Made by a program: the position numbers and the translations under genes. DNA of 64,000 nt, from assembly GCA_963807385.1 (NCBI GenBank), contig CAWEBQ010000002.1, forward strand, positions 930,001 to 994,000. Reading direction: 5' to 3'. The notes under the pieces were generated by a model. It was not told where the DNA came from. It did no database searches and saw only the letters and a program-made list of their open reading frames with translations. Positions 10,399 through 18,891 of this stretch are shown here, in pieces (positions within the stretch are counted from its first letter, which is position 1; each line of letters starts with the position of its first letter). Origin of the DNA: JBDTSW01 sp963807385 (GTDB taxonomy: Bacteria > Actinomycetota > Thermoleophilia > Solirubrobacterales > 70-9).

Positions 10399-10404
10399 AG
10401 TCTA
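10399..10404 (-). promoter_or_regulatory. Candidate -10 box for clpP
   Basis: TAGACT on the minus strand (TATAGACT when extended) ends 9 nt before the clpP ATG. There is no Shine-Dalgarno sequence, so a leaderless or near-leaderless clpP transcript separate from tig is likely. Confidence 0.45.
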
Positions 10405-10477
10405 TAAGAGGGAGTCGGCGTCCTGAACGAGCGACGGCGGGTCCGTGAGCCCGCCTTGCACCCGCCGGAGGCGGAGA

Positions 10478-11866
10478 TCAAGAACCGGGCGTCCAGATCT
10501 TCCCCGGCGTCTGGCCACCCTCGGCGGCGGCTCCCTCGCCCTCGGGAGTCCAGATCGCCTCGCGAGCCGCCGCCTGGGCCGCCGGGATCGGCTTGGCGGC
10601 ATCGACGATGAGGTCGGCCGCCTTGCGCAGCCGGACCTCCTCGCGCATCACGTCATCGCGGCCCGACTCCCGCAGGCGGTCCAACAGCTTCCGGGGGTCG
10701 TTCTTGCCCTCTCCCGGCCCGAGCGCCTCGAGCAGGTCGTCGTCGGTGACCTCGATCGCCTCGGCCTCGGCCACGGCCGCCAGCGTGGACTCCCGGCGCA
10801 GCGAGCGCTCCGCGTCCCCCTTCACGCTCTCCAGCATCGCCTCGCGGCCGCCCTCCTGCACCTTCAGGAAGGCCTCGGGGTCGACGCCCTGATGTCCGAG
10901 GTCGTGGAGGAAGCGGTCGAGCGACTCCTCGGCCCTCGCGGTCACCAGGTCGGCCGGGACGTTGACGCTCGCCCCCGCCACCACCGCATCGACGACGTCC
11001 TCGCGAAACTGCTCGTCGGCGCGCTTGGCCGCGCCCTCGGCGATGCGTGAGCGGATCTCGGCGCGCAGGTCGGCCAGGTTCTCGAACTCCGAGGCCTCCG
11101 CGGCGAACTCGTCGTCCAGGTCGGGGAGCTCCTTCTCGCGGACCTCGTTGACGGTCACCTGGAACCGGGCCGGCTTGCCCGCGAGCTCCTCGGCGCGGTA
11201 GTCCTCGGGGAAGGTGACGTCGATCGTCCGCTCCTCCCCCGCGGACGCCCCCACGAGCGCCTCCTCGAAGCCCTCGACCAGGGTCGCGGTGCCGAGCTCG
11301 ACGAGCTGGTCGCGGCCCTCGCCGCCGTCGAACGGCTCGCCCTCGACCGTTCCGAGGTAGTCGAGCGAGATCACGTCGCCTTCGGCCGCGGTCCGCTCGA
11401 CAGGGCTGAGCGAGGCGAAGCCTTCCCGCAGGCGCTCCAGCTCGGCGGCCACGGCCTCGTCGGGAACGTCTGGCTCCGGCTTGCCGACCTCGACGCCGAG
11501 GTAGTCGCCCAACTCGGCCTTGGGGCGCACACCGACTTCGATCGAGAAGCTCAGGTCCTCACCCGCACCGGGCAGGCCGGGCATGTCGAGCTTGGGCTCG
11601 CCGACCGGCTGCACCCCGGAGGAACGCAGCGCGGCGTCGTACCACTCAGGCAGAGCCGCGCGCAGCGCCTGCTCCACCACCGGCTCGCGCCCGAGCCGCT
11701 GGATCACGAGCTGCGCAGGGACCTTGCCCTTGCGGAAGCCCGGCAGCTTCATCTCGCCCGCCAGCTCCTTCGCGGCCCGGTCAAGCCTCGCCTCCAGGTC
11801 GGCGGCGGGAACCTCGACCTGCACGCGCACGCGGGAGTCGTCCAGCTCTGTGACGGTCGTCTTCAC
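10478..11866 (-). CDS. tig: Trigger factor (ribosome-associated chaperone and prolyl isomerase)
   Basis: The 462-residue protein has the N-terminal ribosome-binding domain with the signature GFRKGKVP near residue 43, which docks on ribosomal protein L23. The FKBP-type isomerase domain (about 155-245, with VISLDYLGTVEG) and the long helical C-terminal arm domain follow. The C-terminus is a short Gly/Pro-rich tail (GQTPGKIWTPGS). GTG at 11866 overlaps the stop of the small gene upstream by 4 nt (GTGA). It precedes clpP, as in most bacteria. Confidence 0.97.
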   Translation of the reverse strand: MKTTVTELDDSRVRVQVEVPAADLEARLDRAAKELAGEMKLPGFRKGKVPAQLVIQRLGREPVVEQALRAALPEWYDAALRSSGVQPVGEPKLDMPGLPGAGEDLSFSIEVGVRPKAELGDYLGVEVGKPEPDVPDEAVAAELERLREGFASLSPVERTAAEGDVISLDYLGTVEGEPFDGGEGRDQLVELGTATLVEGFEEALVGASAGEERTIDVTFPEDYRAEELAGKPARFQVTVNEVREKELPDLDDEFAAEASEFENLADLRAEIRSRIAEGAAKRADEQFREDVVDAVVAGASVNVPADLVTARAEESLDRFLHDLGHQGVDPEAFLKVQEGGREAMLESVKGDAERSLRRESTLAAVAEAEAIEVTDDDLLEALGPGEGKNDPRKLLDRLRESGRDDVMREEVRLRKAADLIVDAAKPIPAAQAAAREAIWTPEGEGAAAEGGQTPGKIWTPGS

Positions 11867-12003
11867 GGGCGCCGCAGCTTAGTGCGCACCGAGCCGGCGG
11901 CCCAGGTGGCCCAGGCCACGGCGAGGTCGACGACGAATGCCACGACCCGGCCCAGCGGGCCGGTGAGAAACCACGCCCCGGCGCGGTCGATCGTCCTATT
12001 CAT
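11863..12003 (-). CDS. Small hydrophobic protein wedged before tig (46 aa)
   Basis: An ATG at 12003 lies inside the end of the spermidine-synthase-like gene (8-nt overlap). The stop at 11863 overlaps the GTG of tig by 4 nt, so the frame exactly bridges the two genes. The product has a basic N-terminus (MNRTIDRAGAWFLTGPLGR), one hydrophobic helix (VVAFVVDLAVAWATWAAG) and a basic tail VRTKLRRP. It is probably a single-span inner-membrane protein. The double overlap is the main reason to believe it is translated, perhaps to couple tig to the upstream gene. No homologue is recognised. Confidence 0.5.
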   Translation of the reverse strand: MNRTIDRAGAWFLTGPLGRVVAFVVDLAVAWATWAAGSVRTKLRRP

Positions 12004-13489
12004 CGGACGCGTATCCCAGGATCGAGCGATCGATCAGCCACTCCACGGGGGCAAGATCGTCGGTGTAGACCTCGTCGCCTGGCAGGCGCGGGCCGATCTT
12101 GGCGCCCTCCACGGCCGCGATCCGCTGCAGGTCGGGTGGAAGCTCGCGAAGGCGCTCCAGCAGCCGCTGGCCGGAGATCGGCGCCTCGCTTGCAACCAGC
12201 AGGGTGTTGGTGTCCTCGATCGGGTCGCGCAGCACGTTCGGGAAGACGGCCGCCATGGTCGAGCCCAGGACCGTCTCGAGGTCGTCGTTGCCCTCCGGGT
12301 GTCCGGCGTTGACGATCAGGACGCCACCGGGGGCGAGCCGCTCGCGCGCGAGCTCGAAGAACTCCTTCGTCGCGAGATAGAAGGGGATGTACGGCTGGCG
12401 GTATGCGTCCACCATGATCACGTCGTAGCCGCCATCGGAGCGCCTCAGCCAGGGGCGTGCGTCCTCGTTGTGCACGGCGAGGTTCCCGGCGGAGCCCATG
12501 TCGAAGAACCGGCGGCCGACCTCCTCCAGCTCGGCGTCGATCTCGACGCCGTCGATCTCGGTCTCCGGGAAGTAGTGGCCGTACGCCCGGGCGGTGGTCC
12601 CCGCCGCGTTGCCGAGGATCGCCATACGCTCGGGGGGCTGCGGGAGCGCGGTGAACGGGAGCACCAGATAGCCGTCCCAGACGTTGTCGGTGAGGAAGCT
12701 TCCGGGTCGATAGAGGGAGTGGACCGCCTGGCCCTCGTTCAGCTCGAGCAGCCGGTCCCCGTCGTCTTCCTCGACCACGCGGACGTACTGGTTCTCGGTC
12801 TCGGTCTCGTAGATGACCTCGCCGTCGTTGGTGGCCTTCACGGTCCCCACGGGGAGGGCGAGCGCCGCGGCGAGCGCGACCGGCACCGCGGCGAACCTCC
12901 ACCCCAGCCCGGCCGCCGCCACGAGGGCAATCGCGCAGGCGAACACCAGGAAGGTCCGCTGGGTGCCGATCAACGGGATCAGCACCAGCGCGGCCAGCAA
13001 CGTCCCGAGCAGCGAACCGACGGTCGAGATCGCGTAGAGGCGACCCGCGACCTGACCCGCATGCTCGACGTCGGGCACGGCCAGGCGAATCGCCCAGGGG
13101 GAGCATGTCCCGAGCATCACGATCGGGATCGCGATCAGGAACAGCACGCCCACCAGCGAACCGACGAACGCCCCCGCCTCGATCTGGTCCAGCGCCTCGA
13201 CCGAGAGATCCAGGAAGGGCCGTGCGACCAGCGGCACGACCGCCAGCAGCACCGCCGCCGCCAGGACCATCTTGCAAAGAGCCTCCACCCGCGGGCGCTT
13301 GTCCCCGAGGCGTCCTCCGAGCCAGTAGCCGATCGAGAGCGCAACCAGCACGACGCCGATCGTGTTCGCCCAGACGATCGTGGAAGCTCCGAAGAACGGC
13401 GACATCAGGCGCACCGCAGCGATCTCGGCGCCAAGGCTTCCGGTGCCGACCACGAAGACCAGCAGGTACAGGAACCGGTTGCTGATCAT
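11996..13489 (-). CDS. Membrane-fused spermidine synthase-like protein
   Basis: The 497-residue protein has an N-terminal half with seven or eight membrane helices (from FLYLLVFVVGTGSLGAEI to about residue 220). The C-terminal half is a Rossmann methyltransferase-like domain of the polyamine aminopropyltransferase family. That half has the nucleotide-type loop MAILGNAAGTTARAYGHYFP near 290, an acidic strand IDGVEIDAEL, and YDVIMVDAYRQP near 355. The family name 'fused MFS/spermidine synthase' rests on homology; polyamine synthesis has not generally been shown for this architecture. It overlaps ctaG upstream by 4 nt (ATGA) and the small gene downstream. Confidence 0.85.
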   Translation of the reverse strand: MISNRFLYLLVFVVGTGSLGAEIAAVRLMSPFFGASTIVWANTIGVVLVALSIGYWLGGRLGDKRPRVEALCKMVLAAAVLLAVVPLVARPFLDLSVEALDQIEAGAFVGSLVGVLFLIAIPIVMLGTCSPWAIRLAVPDVEHAGQVAGRLYAISTVGSLLGTLLAALVLIPLIGTQRTFLVFACAIALVAAAGLGWRFAAVPVALAAALALPVGTVKATNDGEVIYETETENQYVRVVEEDDGDRLLELNEGQAVHSLYRPGSFLTDNVWDGYLVLPFTALPQPPERMAILGNAAGTTARAYGHYFPETEIDGVEIDAELEEVGRRFFDMGSAGNLAVHNEDARPWLRRSDGGYDVIMVDAYRQPYIPFYLATKEFFELARERLAPGGVLIVNAGHPEGNDDLETVLGSTMAAVFPNVLRDPIEDTNTLLVASEAPISGQRLLERLRELPPDLQRIAAVEGAKIGPRLPGDEVYTDDLAPVEWLIDRSILGYASDE

Positions 13490-14364
13490 GCCTGGGGCTG
13501 CGTCCCGTCGCCAAGGATGCGTTCGCGCAGAGCCGCTCCCTGCCCCGCCTCCACCGCCCGCGCGGCGCGAGCCGGGTCGAGCGGCACGCCCTCCCGGTCG
13601 GCGAGGTCAAGCAGCTCCTGCTTTTCGACGCCCCGGTTGGCGGCGCGGAAGAACAGCCAGCTGAACAGGGCGAGCGTGACCACGCCGGTCTCGATCATCA
13701 TCAGGTTCCCCGCCGTGCCCTGGTCGGAGAGGGCGCCAATGCCCCGGCTCGCCTCCCCCGCCGCGTACGCCGGGTACAGCACATCGCCGGACCAGATCAG
13801 CACGTTGGCCAGGACCGCCCCGGCGAAGCGGACCGCGACCACGTACCCGAGCTTTGCGAGATCGCTGAACCACGTCGGCGTCGGCAGCGGCCCCACCAAG
13901 GGCATCCACATGGCCAGGCCGAAGCCGAAGAACGCGCCGTGCTGGGCGAGGTGGAGCAGCGAGCTGTCGAGCACCCCCTCATAGAGGAAGGCGAGATGCC
14001 AGACGTAGAGGCTGACCGCCCAGGCCGGGAACGCCACGAGCGGGTTCCCGAACGCCCGCAGCCACCCCAGCCACCGCACGGCGAGGACGGGCTGGAGCAC
14101 CGGCCCGGTCAGGCCGAGTGAGAACAGCAGGGCGGCGAGGTCGGCGATCAACAGGTGCTGGGCCATGTGGGCGACGACGAGGTCCTCGGCCACACCGGCC
14201 AGCGGGGGCATATCGGCGGCGACCAGGAGCAGCACAGACGCCGCGAAGCAGATCTGGCGCCATCCGGGCACCGGCCGGGCCTGGCCGGAGAGGGTCGAGC
14301 AGCGCCGGTAGTACCCCAGCGCCGCAAGGGCCAGCGCCACCGGCGCGAGAACGTCGATCAGCAT
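13486..14364 (-). CDS. ctaG: Cytochrome c oxidase assembly factor, CtaG (caa3) family
   Basis: The 292-residue protein has about seven membrane helices and the conserved histidines of the caa3-type CtaG family. These include VVAHMAQHLLI near residue 65, WHLAFLYEGV near 122 and HLAQHGAFFGFG near 142. The family helps insert copper into the cytochrome oxidase. The 45-residue C-terminal tail is cytoplasmic and charged. ATG 14364 has TACGAT 6 nt upstream and no ribosome site. Its stop overlaps the start of the spermidine-synthase-like gene, so the two are co-translated. Confidence 0.88.
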   Translation of the reverse strand: MLIDVLAPVALALAALGYYRRCSTLSGQARPVPGWRQICFAASVLLLVAADMPPLAGVAEDLVVAHMAQHLLIADLAALLFSLGLTGPVLQPVLAVRWLGWLRAFGNPLVAFPAWAVSLYVWHLAFLYEGVLDSSLLHLAQHGAFFGFGLAMWMPLVGPLPTPTWFSDLAKLGYVVAVRFAGAVLANVLIWSGDVLYPAYAAGEASRGIGALSDQGTAGNLMMIETGVVTLALFSWLFFRAANRGVEKQELLDLADREGVPLDPARAARAVEAGQGAALRERILGDGTQPQA

Positions 14365-14415
14365 GCGCGGATCGTAGAGAGCGCCGGCGGCCGCGCCCCG
14401 CCGGCCGGGCCGCCC

Positions 14416-15387
14416 CTACAGCCATTCGATGCGCTTGAAGAAGCGGTAGAGGAAGATGATGGCGACCGCCATCACGGCTAGCGCCACGGGGTATCCCCAA
14501 GCCTCCGAGAGCTCCGGCATATGGTCGAAGTTCATCCCCCAGATGCTCGCCAGAAATGTGGGGACCGCGATGATCGCGGCCCAGGCGGAGATCCCACGGA
14601 TCACCTCGTTCTGCTGGACTCCGAGCAGCGCCAGGTTCGCTTCGAGGATCGACGTGAGGAGCTCGCGCTGGCCCAGGACCAGCTCGTCGATGCGGCGGGC
14701 GTGGTCGGCCACGTCCCGGAAGTAGCGGCGAAGCTGCTCGCCCATCTCCCCGTACACACCGCGTTCCAGCGCCTCGAGCGGCACGAGGAGCGGCGCGACC
14801 GCCCGGTGGAACTCGATGACCTCCCGCTTCAGGAAGTAGATCCGCTGGGTCGAGTCACGACGGTCCTGGAAGATCTCGGCCTCGACCTCCTCGATGTCGT
14901 CCTCGATCCCGGCCACGACCGGGGCGTAATCGTCGACGACCGTGTCGAGGATCGCCCAGACGACCGCGGCGGGGCCGGCGCGCAGCAGGTCCTTATGGCC
15001 CTCCAGGTGCTTCCGCGCCCGGCTCAGGCCACTCGCCTCCCCGTGGCGCACGGCGATGACGTACCCCGGCCCCGCGAAGACGTGGATCTCGCCGAAGTGG
15101 ACCTCCTCCTGCTCGTCGTCGTAGCGGGCCGGACGCAGCACGATGAAGAAGGAGTCGTCGTAGTCCTCCAGCTTCGGGCGCTGGTGGGCCTGCTTGGCGT
15201 CCTCCACCGCCAGCTCGTGGAGGCCGAAGGCGGCCGCGATCCGGTCCAGCTCCGCATCGTCGGGGTCGTGCAGTCCGAGCCAGACGAAGTCGCCGTCGCC
15301 CTTGGCCCGGGCGGCAGCGTCCTCGATCTCGAGCGGGCCCTCATGCTGGCGACGCCCGTCCCGGTAGTGGGCGCAGTCGACGATCAT
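14416..15387 (-). CDS. corA: CorA-family magnesium/divalent cation channel
   Basis: This 323-residue protein has a cytoplasmic alpha/beta funnel, a long helix with many Asp and Glu, and two C-terminal membrane helices. The channel signature GMNF is at the end of the first helix (ASIWGMNFDHMPE). The last helix ends in the basic KRIEWL. ATG 15387 is chosen because a TAGTCT box lies 7 nt upstream. A much longer frame continues upstream only by reading antisense through the neighbouring gene. It imports Mg2+ or, in some members, exports other divalent cations. Confidence 0.92.
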   Translation of the reverse strand: MIVDCAHYRDGRRQHEGPLEIEDAAARAKGDGDFVWLGLHDPDDAELDRIAAAFGLHELAVEDAKQAHQRPKLEDYDDSFFIVLRPARYDDEQEEVHFGEIHVFAGPGYVIAVRHGEASGLSRARKHLEGHKDLLRAGPAAVVWAILDTVVDDYAPVVAGIEDDIEEVEAEIFQDRRDSTQRIYFLKREVIEFHRAVAPLLVPLEALERGVYGEMGEQLRRYFRDVADHARRIDELVLGQRELLTSILEANLALLGVQQNEVIRGISAWAAIIAVPTFLASIWGMNFDHMPELSEAWGYPVALAVMAVAIIFLYRFFKRIEWL

Positions 15388-15447
15388 GCGCGAGAGACTA
15401 TGTCCAGCGAGGTCAAGCCCGTCGGCTTCAGGCCCGATAATCGCGGC
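15388..15447. promoter_or_regulatory. Divergent promoters for corA and the secreted protein
   Basis: Between the two divergent ATGs (60 bp) the minus strand has TAGTCT at 15395-15400, 7 nt from the corA ATG. The plus strand has GATAAT at 15436-15441, 6 nt from the ATG at 15448. No ribosome site is present on either side, so both transcripts are probably leaderless. Confidence 0.5.
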
Positions 15448-16488
15448 ATGGGACGGGCGCAGGCGACGGCACGGACGGGAGGCTGGTTCGCGCTCGCGGG
15501 CAGCGCCCTCGCTCTGCTGGCGTGCGGCTCCGGAGCGGCGCTCGCCGCCCCCACTGTCGGCGGCTGCGAGGTGTTCCCGGACTTCGGCGGGGCGCCGGAT
15601 ATGCGGTCCGCCGACGATCAGAGCGCCTGGAACCAGGACATCTCGGCGGCCCCGCGGGACCCGCATTCCGGCAGGTACATGAAGCGGATCCGGAGGCTGG
15701 GAGGCGACCAGTCCCTGCACCCGGACCTCGGCGGCGGCGGCGGGTACGGGATCCCGTTCATCGTCGTACCACAGGCCGAGCCCCTCGTGGACGTGACCAT
15801 CGGCGAGGACGGCTACCCGGACGAGAGCGACTTCGGCGCAGGTACGGGGGGTTTGCCGGACGCCCCGATCCCGCTTGATGCCCCGATCGAGGGCTTCGGC
15901 GATGACGGCGACCGCCACGTCATCGCGGTCCGCGAGGGCTCCTGCGACCTGTGGGAGATGTACCGGTCGTTCCCGCGGCCGGGCCAGGGCAGGTGGGAGG
16001 CGGACACGACGGCTCGGTTCGACCTCTCCTCGGCCGACCGGCACACCGAGACCTGGACCTCGGCCGACGCGGCCGGATTGCCGATCCTGCCGGGCCTCGT
16101 GCGCTATGAGGAGGTGGAGGCCGGCAGCATCGAGCATGCGATCAGGGGCACGTTCGACACGACGCGGCGGGGCTATATCCACCCGGCGGTCCACTACGCC
16201 TCGGCGCGCTGCGGGCGCTGGCTCCCGCCAATGGGGCTGCGCCTGCGGATGAAGGCCTCCTACTACCAGGCCAACCTCTCCGACTACGCCGGCGGCAGCC
16301 AGGCGCGGCCGATCTTCGAGGCGCTCCACCGGTACGGGCTGATCGTCGCCGACAACGGCTCGAACTGGTACTTCCAGGGCGCCGCCGACCCCAGGTGGGA
16401 CGACGACGACCTGGGCGAGCTGAAGGACGTCCCGGGCCGCGCCTTCCAGGTCGTGGACTCCGAGGCCGGTGTGACGACGCCCTGCTAG
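15448..16488 (+). CDS. Conserved secreted protein of unknown function (346 aa)
   Basis: Residues 1-34 form a signal peptide (GWFALAGSALALLACGSGAALAA); either signal peptidase I cleavage after AALA or lipidation at the LLAC cysteine is possible. The mature part starts with a phrase seen in secreted actinobacterial proteins, SADDQSAWNQDIS. It contains PGLVRYEEVEAGSIEHAIRG, HPAVHYASARCGRWLPPMGL and YGLIVADNGSNWYFQG. These are strongly conserved in a family found in actinobacteria and some eukaryotes (from memory), perhaps acting on carbohydrate. It stands alone, divergent from corA and convergent with lemA. Confidence 0.75.
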   Translation: MGRAQATARTGGWFALAGSALALLACGSGAALAAPTVGGCEVFPDFGGAPDMRSADDQSAWNQDISAAPRDPHSGRYMKRIRRLGGDQSLHPDLGGGGGYGIPFIVVPQAEPLVDVTIGEDGYPDESDFGAGTGGLPDAPIPLDAPIEGFGDDGDRHVIAVREGSCDLWEMYRSFPRPGQGRWEADTTARFDLSSADRHTETWTSADAAGLPILPGLVRYEEVEAGSIEHAIRGTFDTTRRGYIHPAVHYASARCGRWLPPMGLRLRMKASYYQANLSDYAGGSQARPIFEALHRYGLIVADNGSNWYFQGAADPRWDDDDLGELKDVPGRAFQVVDSEAGVTTPC

Positions 16489-16514
16489 GGCGCGAGCGTG
16501 TCCGTCGAGTAGAG

Positions 16515-17121
16515 CTAGGCGGAGGGCGCCGCCGGGGGTGCCGGGGGTGCGGCGGCGGGCGGCTGCGTGAACGAGACGTTCACCGGCTCGCGCTGGGCTC
16601 GCGTCCTCGATCTCGAAGAACTCACGCGCCGTGAACCCGCCCATGCCGGCGACGATCGAGTTCGGGAAGACCTGAATCTTCGTGTTGTAGGCCTGGACGT
16701 TCGAGTTGTAGATCCGGCGCGAGGCCTGGATCTCGTCCTCGAGCTCGGCCAGCTGACGGAAGAGCTGCTGGAAGTTCTCGGTCGCGCGCAGGTCGGGGTA
16801 CTGCTCGGCGACCGCCTTCAGGTCGGCGAGCGCGCGGTCGAGCTGACCCTCGGCCTGACTGGCCTGACCGGGGCCCTGGGCGCCCATGGCGACGGCCCGC
16901 GCCTTGGTGACGTTCTCGAACGTCTGCTGCTCGTGCTGCGCGTAACCCTTGACCGTCTCGACCAGGTTCGGCACGAGATCGTGGCGACGCTTGAGCTGAA
17001 CGTCGATGCCCGACCAGGACTCGTCCACGCGGTTGCGCGATCCGATCATCCCGTTGCGGATGACGATGAACATCAGGCCGACGAACAGGACGACTCCGAT
17101 GACGATCAGGGCAATGACCAT
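16515..17121 (-). CDS. lemA: LemA family protein (C-terminal frameshift)
   Basis: ATG 17121 has an upstream GGAGGAGAG ribosome site. The protein has one N-terminal membrane helix (MVIALIVIGVVLFVGLMFIV), then the LemA helical bundle with RRHDLVPNLVETVKGYAQHE and NTKIQVFPNSIVAGMGGF. After FFEIEDASPAR the frame is lost in a GC-dinucleotide run near 16587-16596. In the other frame the tail reads EPVNVSFTQPPAAAPPAP and stops at 16515, which matches the usual Pro/Ala-rich LemA end. The deposited reading therefore contains one extra base or lacks two. Without correction the frame would run on antisense through the neighbouring gene. LemA function is unknown. Confidence 0.82.
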
Positions 17122-17163
17122 GTGTTAGCTCTCCTCCAGTGGGTTGGCAGCGCCGATGTTGTA

Positions 17164-17676
17164 CTAGGTATCGGCGCCCTGCGCGTTTGTGGACCTGACC
17201 GCGCCCAGCCGCCGCAGGGCGGCTTCCGCCAGCTTCGCGGTCATGTCCGCCCTGCCCTCGGCGTCCGCCCGGCCCAGTTCGTAGGCGAGGGCAGCGACGT
17301 CGCCGGAGGCGATCGCACCCTCGATCGCCTCCGCGTGCGCGGCCTCGTCGGCATCGCTCCCGGCAAGTTCTCGAAGGTCCGGCAGGCGGCTCTGACGGGG
17401 GGCGGCGGCGGCGGCCGGCCGGGGCAGCTCGTCGGTGGACCCGCGGGCGGGCACACCGGAAGGCGTGAACGCCTCCGCGACGGCGCCCTGGCGGCGCAGA
17501 CGCTCGATCGTCTGGTAGACGGCGGCGCGCGAGACGCCGATGTCCGTGGCGATCTGCTTCACGGTAAACCCGAGCTCGAGCCGCTCAAGTACCTCGCGTT
17601 GACGCTTGGTGAGGCCCTCAGCGGCCGGCCCGAGCCCCGCCGTCGTCTGACCTACGCCCTCTGTTCCACTTGACAT
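17164..17676 (-). CDS. HTH transcriptional regulator (sigma-70 region 4/LuxR-like helix-turn-helix)
   Basis: The 170-residue protein starts at ATG 17676; a TTG eight codons upstream is less likely. Residues 22-68 form the helix-turn-helix, LTKRQREVLERLELGFTVKQ then IATDIGVSRAAVYQTIERLR, of the type seen in LuxR and sigma region 4. The C-terminal 90 residues are Ala/Glu-rich and helical, perhaps for dimerisation, with no recognised ligand domain. A long inverted repeat overlaps its start codon, suggesting autoregulation. It lies between lemA and ogt on the same strand, but its function is unknown. Confidence 0.7.
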   Translation of the reverse strand: MSSGTEGVGQTTAGLGPAAEGLTKRQREVLERLELGFTVKQIATDIGVSRAAVYQTIERLRRQGAVAEAFTPSGVPARGSTDELPRPAAAAAPRQSRLPDLRELAGSDADEAAHAEAIEGAIASGDVAALAYELGRADAEGRADMTAKLAEAALRRLGAVRSTNAQGADT

Positions 17677-17716
17677 AGCTTGGCACCTTATCAAGGTCAA
17701 GCTATAGATGTCAAGT
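17668..17716. promoter_or_regulatory. Inverted repeat covering the regulator's start codon
   Basis: The left arm ACTTGACATAGCTTG (17668-17682) and the right arm CAAGCTAT plus GTCAAGT (17698-17705 and 17710-17716) are complementary. The only imperfection is a 4-base insertion in the right arm. The space between them is 15 bp. The regulator's ATG (17674-17676) lies inside the left arm. The arms contain TTGACAT-type sequence on both strands, so it may be an operator, or paired -35 elements. Confidence 0.55.
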
Positions 17717-17718
17717 GG

Positions 17719-18348
17719 TCATGCGGGACCGTCCAGCCACCCCTCATGGCGGAGGAGGTACTCCTTCATCTCGGGCCCTCCCCCGTACCCCCCGAGGACG
17801 TTGCCGGCGCGGACGACGCGGTGGCACGGGATGACGATCGGGATCGGGTTCGAGCCGAGCGCATTGCCCGCCGCGCGGTGCGCCTTCGGGCTCCCGGCGA
17901 GCGCCGCCGCCTCGCCGTAGGTGATCGTCCGCCCGAACGGCACCTCGCTCACGCGTTCCAGCACACCCTCCGCGAAGCGGCCTCGGATCAGGCGGCGGTC
18001 GAGCTCGAGGCCGAACTCCCGGCGAGCGCCCTCGAAGTACTCGCCCAGCTCACGGCGGGCGGCGTCCACCCGCTCGGGGATCTCGAGCAGGCGGGGAGAG
18101 ACCGTCGCTGCGAGATGCTCGAGCGCCGAGTCGAAGTCCTCGCGAGGGAGCATCACGCGTATCAGCCCATTGTCCGTCCCCGCGACGAGCAGCTGCCCCA
18201 TCGGGGAGTCGACCCGCCCGTAGGCGACCTCCACAAGGCCCTGCTCGCCCGCTCGGCGTGCGAGCGCCGCGGCAGCATCGGCGGCATCCTCCTCCTGTGC
18301 CCGGGCACTCGACCGGAGCGCACGCTCGAGTTCTGTCTCGGGGGTCAT
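17719..18348 (-). CDS. ogt: Methylated-DNA--protein-cysteine methyltransferase
   Basis: Ogt removes alkyl groups from O6-alkylguanine and is consumed in the reaction. The 209-residue protein contains the active-site motif IPCHRVV near residue 170, preceded by GNALGSNPIPIVI. The DNA-binding helix (VPFGRTITYGEAAALAGSPK) and the C-terminal GYGGGPEMKEYLL are also typical. An extra 40-residue charged N-terminal helix precedes the Ogt domain. ATG 18348 overlaps the stop of the sigma-factor gene (ATGA), an unusual operon partner that suggests alkylation-damage or stress control. Confidence 0.93.
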   Translation of the reverse strand: MTPETELERALRSSARAQEEDAADAAAALARRAGEQGLVEVAYGRVDSPMGQLLVAGTDNGLIRVMLPREDFDSALEHLAATVSPRLLEIPERVDAARRELGEYFEGARREFGLELDRRLIRGRFAEGVLERVSEVPFGRTITYGEAAALAGSPKAHRAAGNALGSNPIPIVIPCHRVVRAGNVLGGYGGGPEMKEYLLRHEGWLDGPA

Positions 18349-18839
18349 GCCGCCTCCAGTTCGATGGCGGGATTCTCGCGAAGGCGCTTCAGTCCCTCGT
18401 GGACGCTGCGGCGCGCCGCCTCCTCCGAGCACTCGAGGGCGAGCGCCACATCCGCGTAGGCCATGTCGCCCGCGTACCGGAGGGCGAGCGCCTGGCGCTG
18501 CTTTGGGGGCAGCTGGGCCACCTGCGCCCACAGCTCAGCCGATCCGTCGCCGGCCCCGGGAATCCCATCCTTGGCCACCTGCTCGGGGACCTCCTCCCGA
18601 GGCTCCGGGCGCCGGGCGCGGGCCCGGTGGTGGTCGATCGCCTTGCGACGGGCGATGGTCATGACCCACGCCCGGGGGTGGCGACCGTCGAGACTCTCGT
18701 ATGCCCGCATGGCTGAAATGAAGGTCTCCTGGAAGCAATCGTCCGCGTCATCGGGGCCCAGCATCGATCGCAGGTACGACAACACCGGCCCGCGGTGCTC
18801 GTCGAGGAACGCTTGAAAGGGGGGGAGGGATTCCGCCAT
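18345..18839 (-). CDS. ECF-type RNA polymerase sigma factor
   Basis: The 164-residue protein has sigma region 2 (LSYLRSMLGPDDADDCFQET, PRAWVMTIARRKAIDHHRAR) and region 4 (LPPKQRQALALRYAGDMAYA, SEEAARRSVHEGLKRLREN). No anti-sigma gene is adjacent; instead the gene is translationally coupled to ogt. The ATG at 18839 is chosen; a GTG four codons upstream is possible. Region 4 has the usual turn (DVALALECSEEAA). The coupling suggests that it controls, or responds with, DNA-alkylation repair, which is an inference. Confidence 0.85.
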   Translation of the reverse strand: MAESLPPFQAFLDEHRGPVLSYLRSMLGPDDADDCFQETFISAMRAYESLDGRHPRAWVMTIARRKAIDHHRARARRPEPREEVPEQVAKDGIPGAGDGSAELWAQVAQLPPKQRQALALRYAGDMAYADVALALECSEEAARRSVHEGLKRLRENPAIELEAA

Positions 18840-18891
18840 CCGGTTGGTCACACGGGAAACGCCTGGGCTCGACGGATCGTGAGGTGCATCG

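Noticed and set aside
11882..13984. A 700-codon plus-strand frame opposite the spermidine-synthase-like and ctaG genes
   Set aside because: Composition is typical of antisense translation (Arg/His/Gln/Gly-rich), with no recognisable domain; the minus-strand genes are well supported.
14416..17121. An uninterrupted 901-codon frame joining LemA and CorA
   Set aside because: It runs antisense through the secreted gene at 15448-16488; the LemA tail is clearly restored by a frame change, and CorA has its own ATG and TAGTCT box. The fusion is an artefact of one indel.
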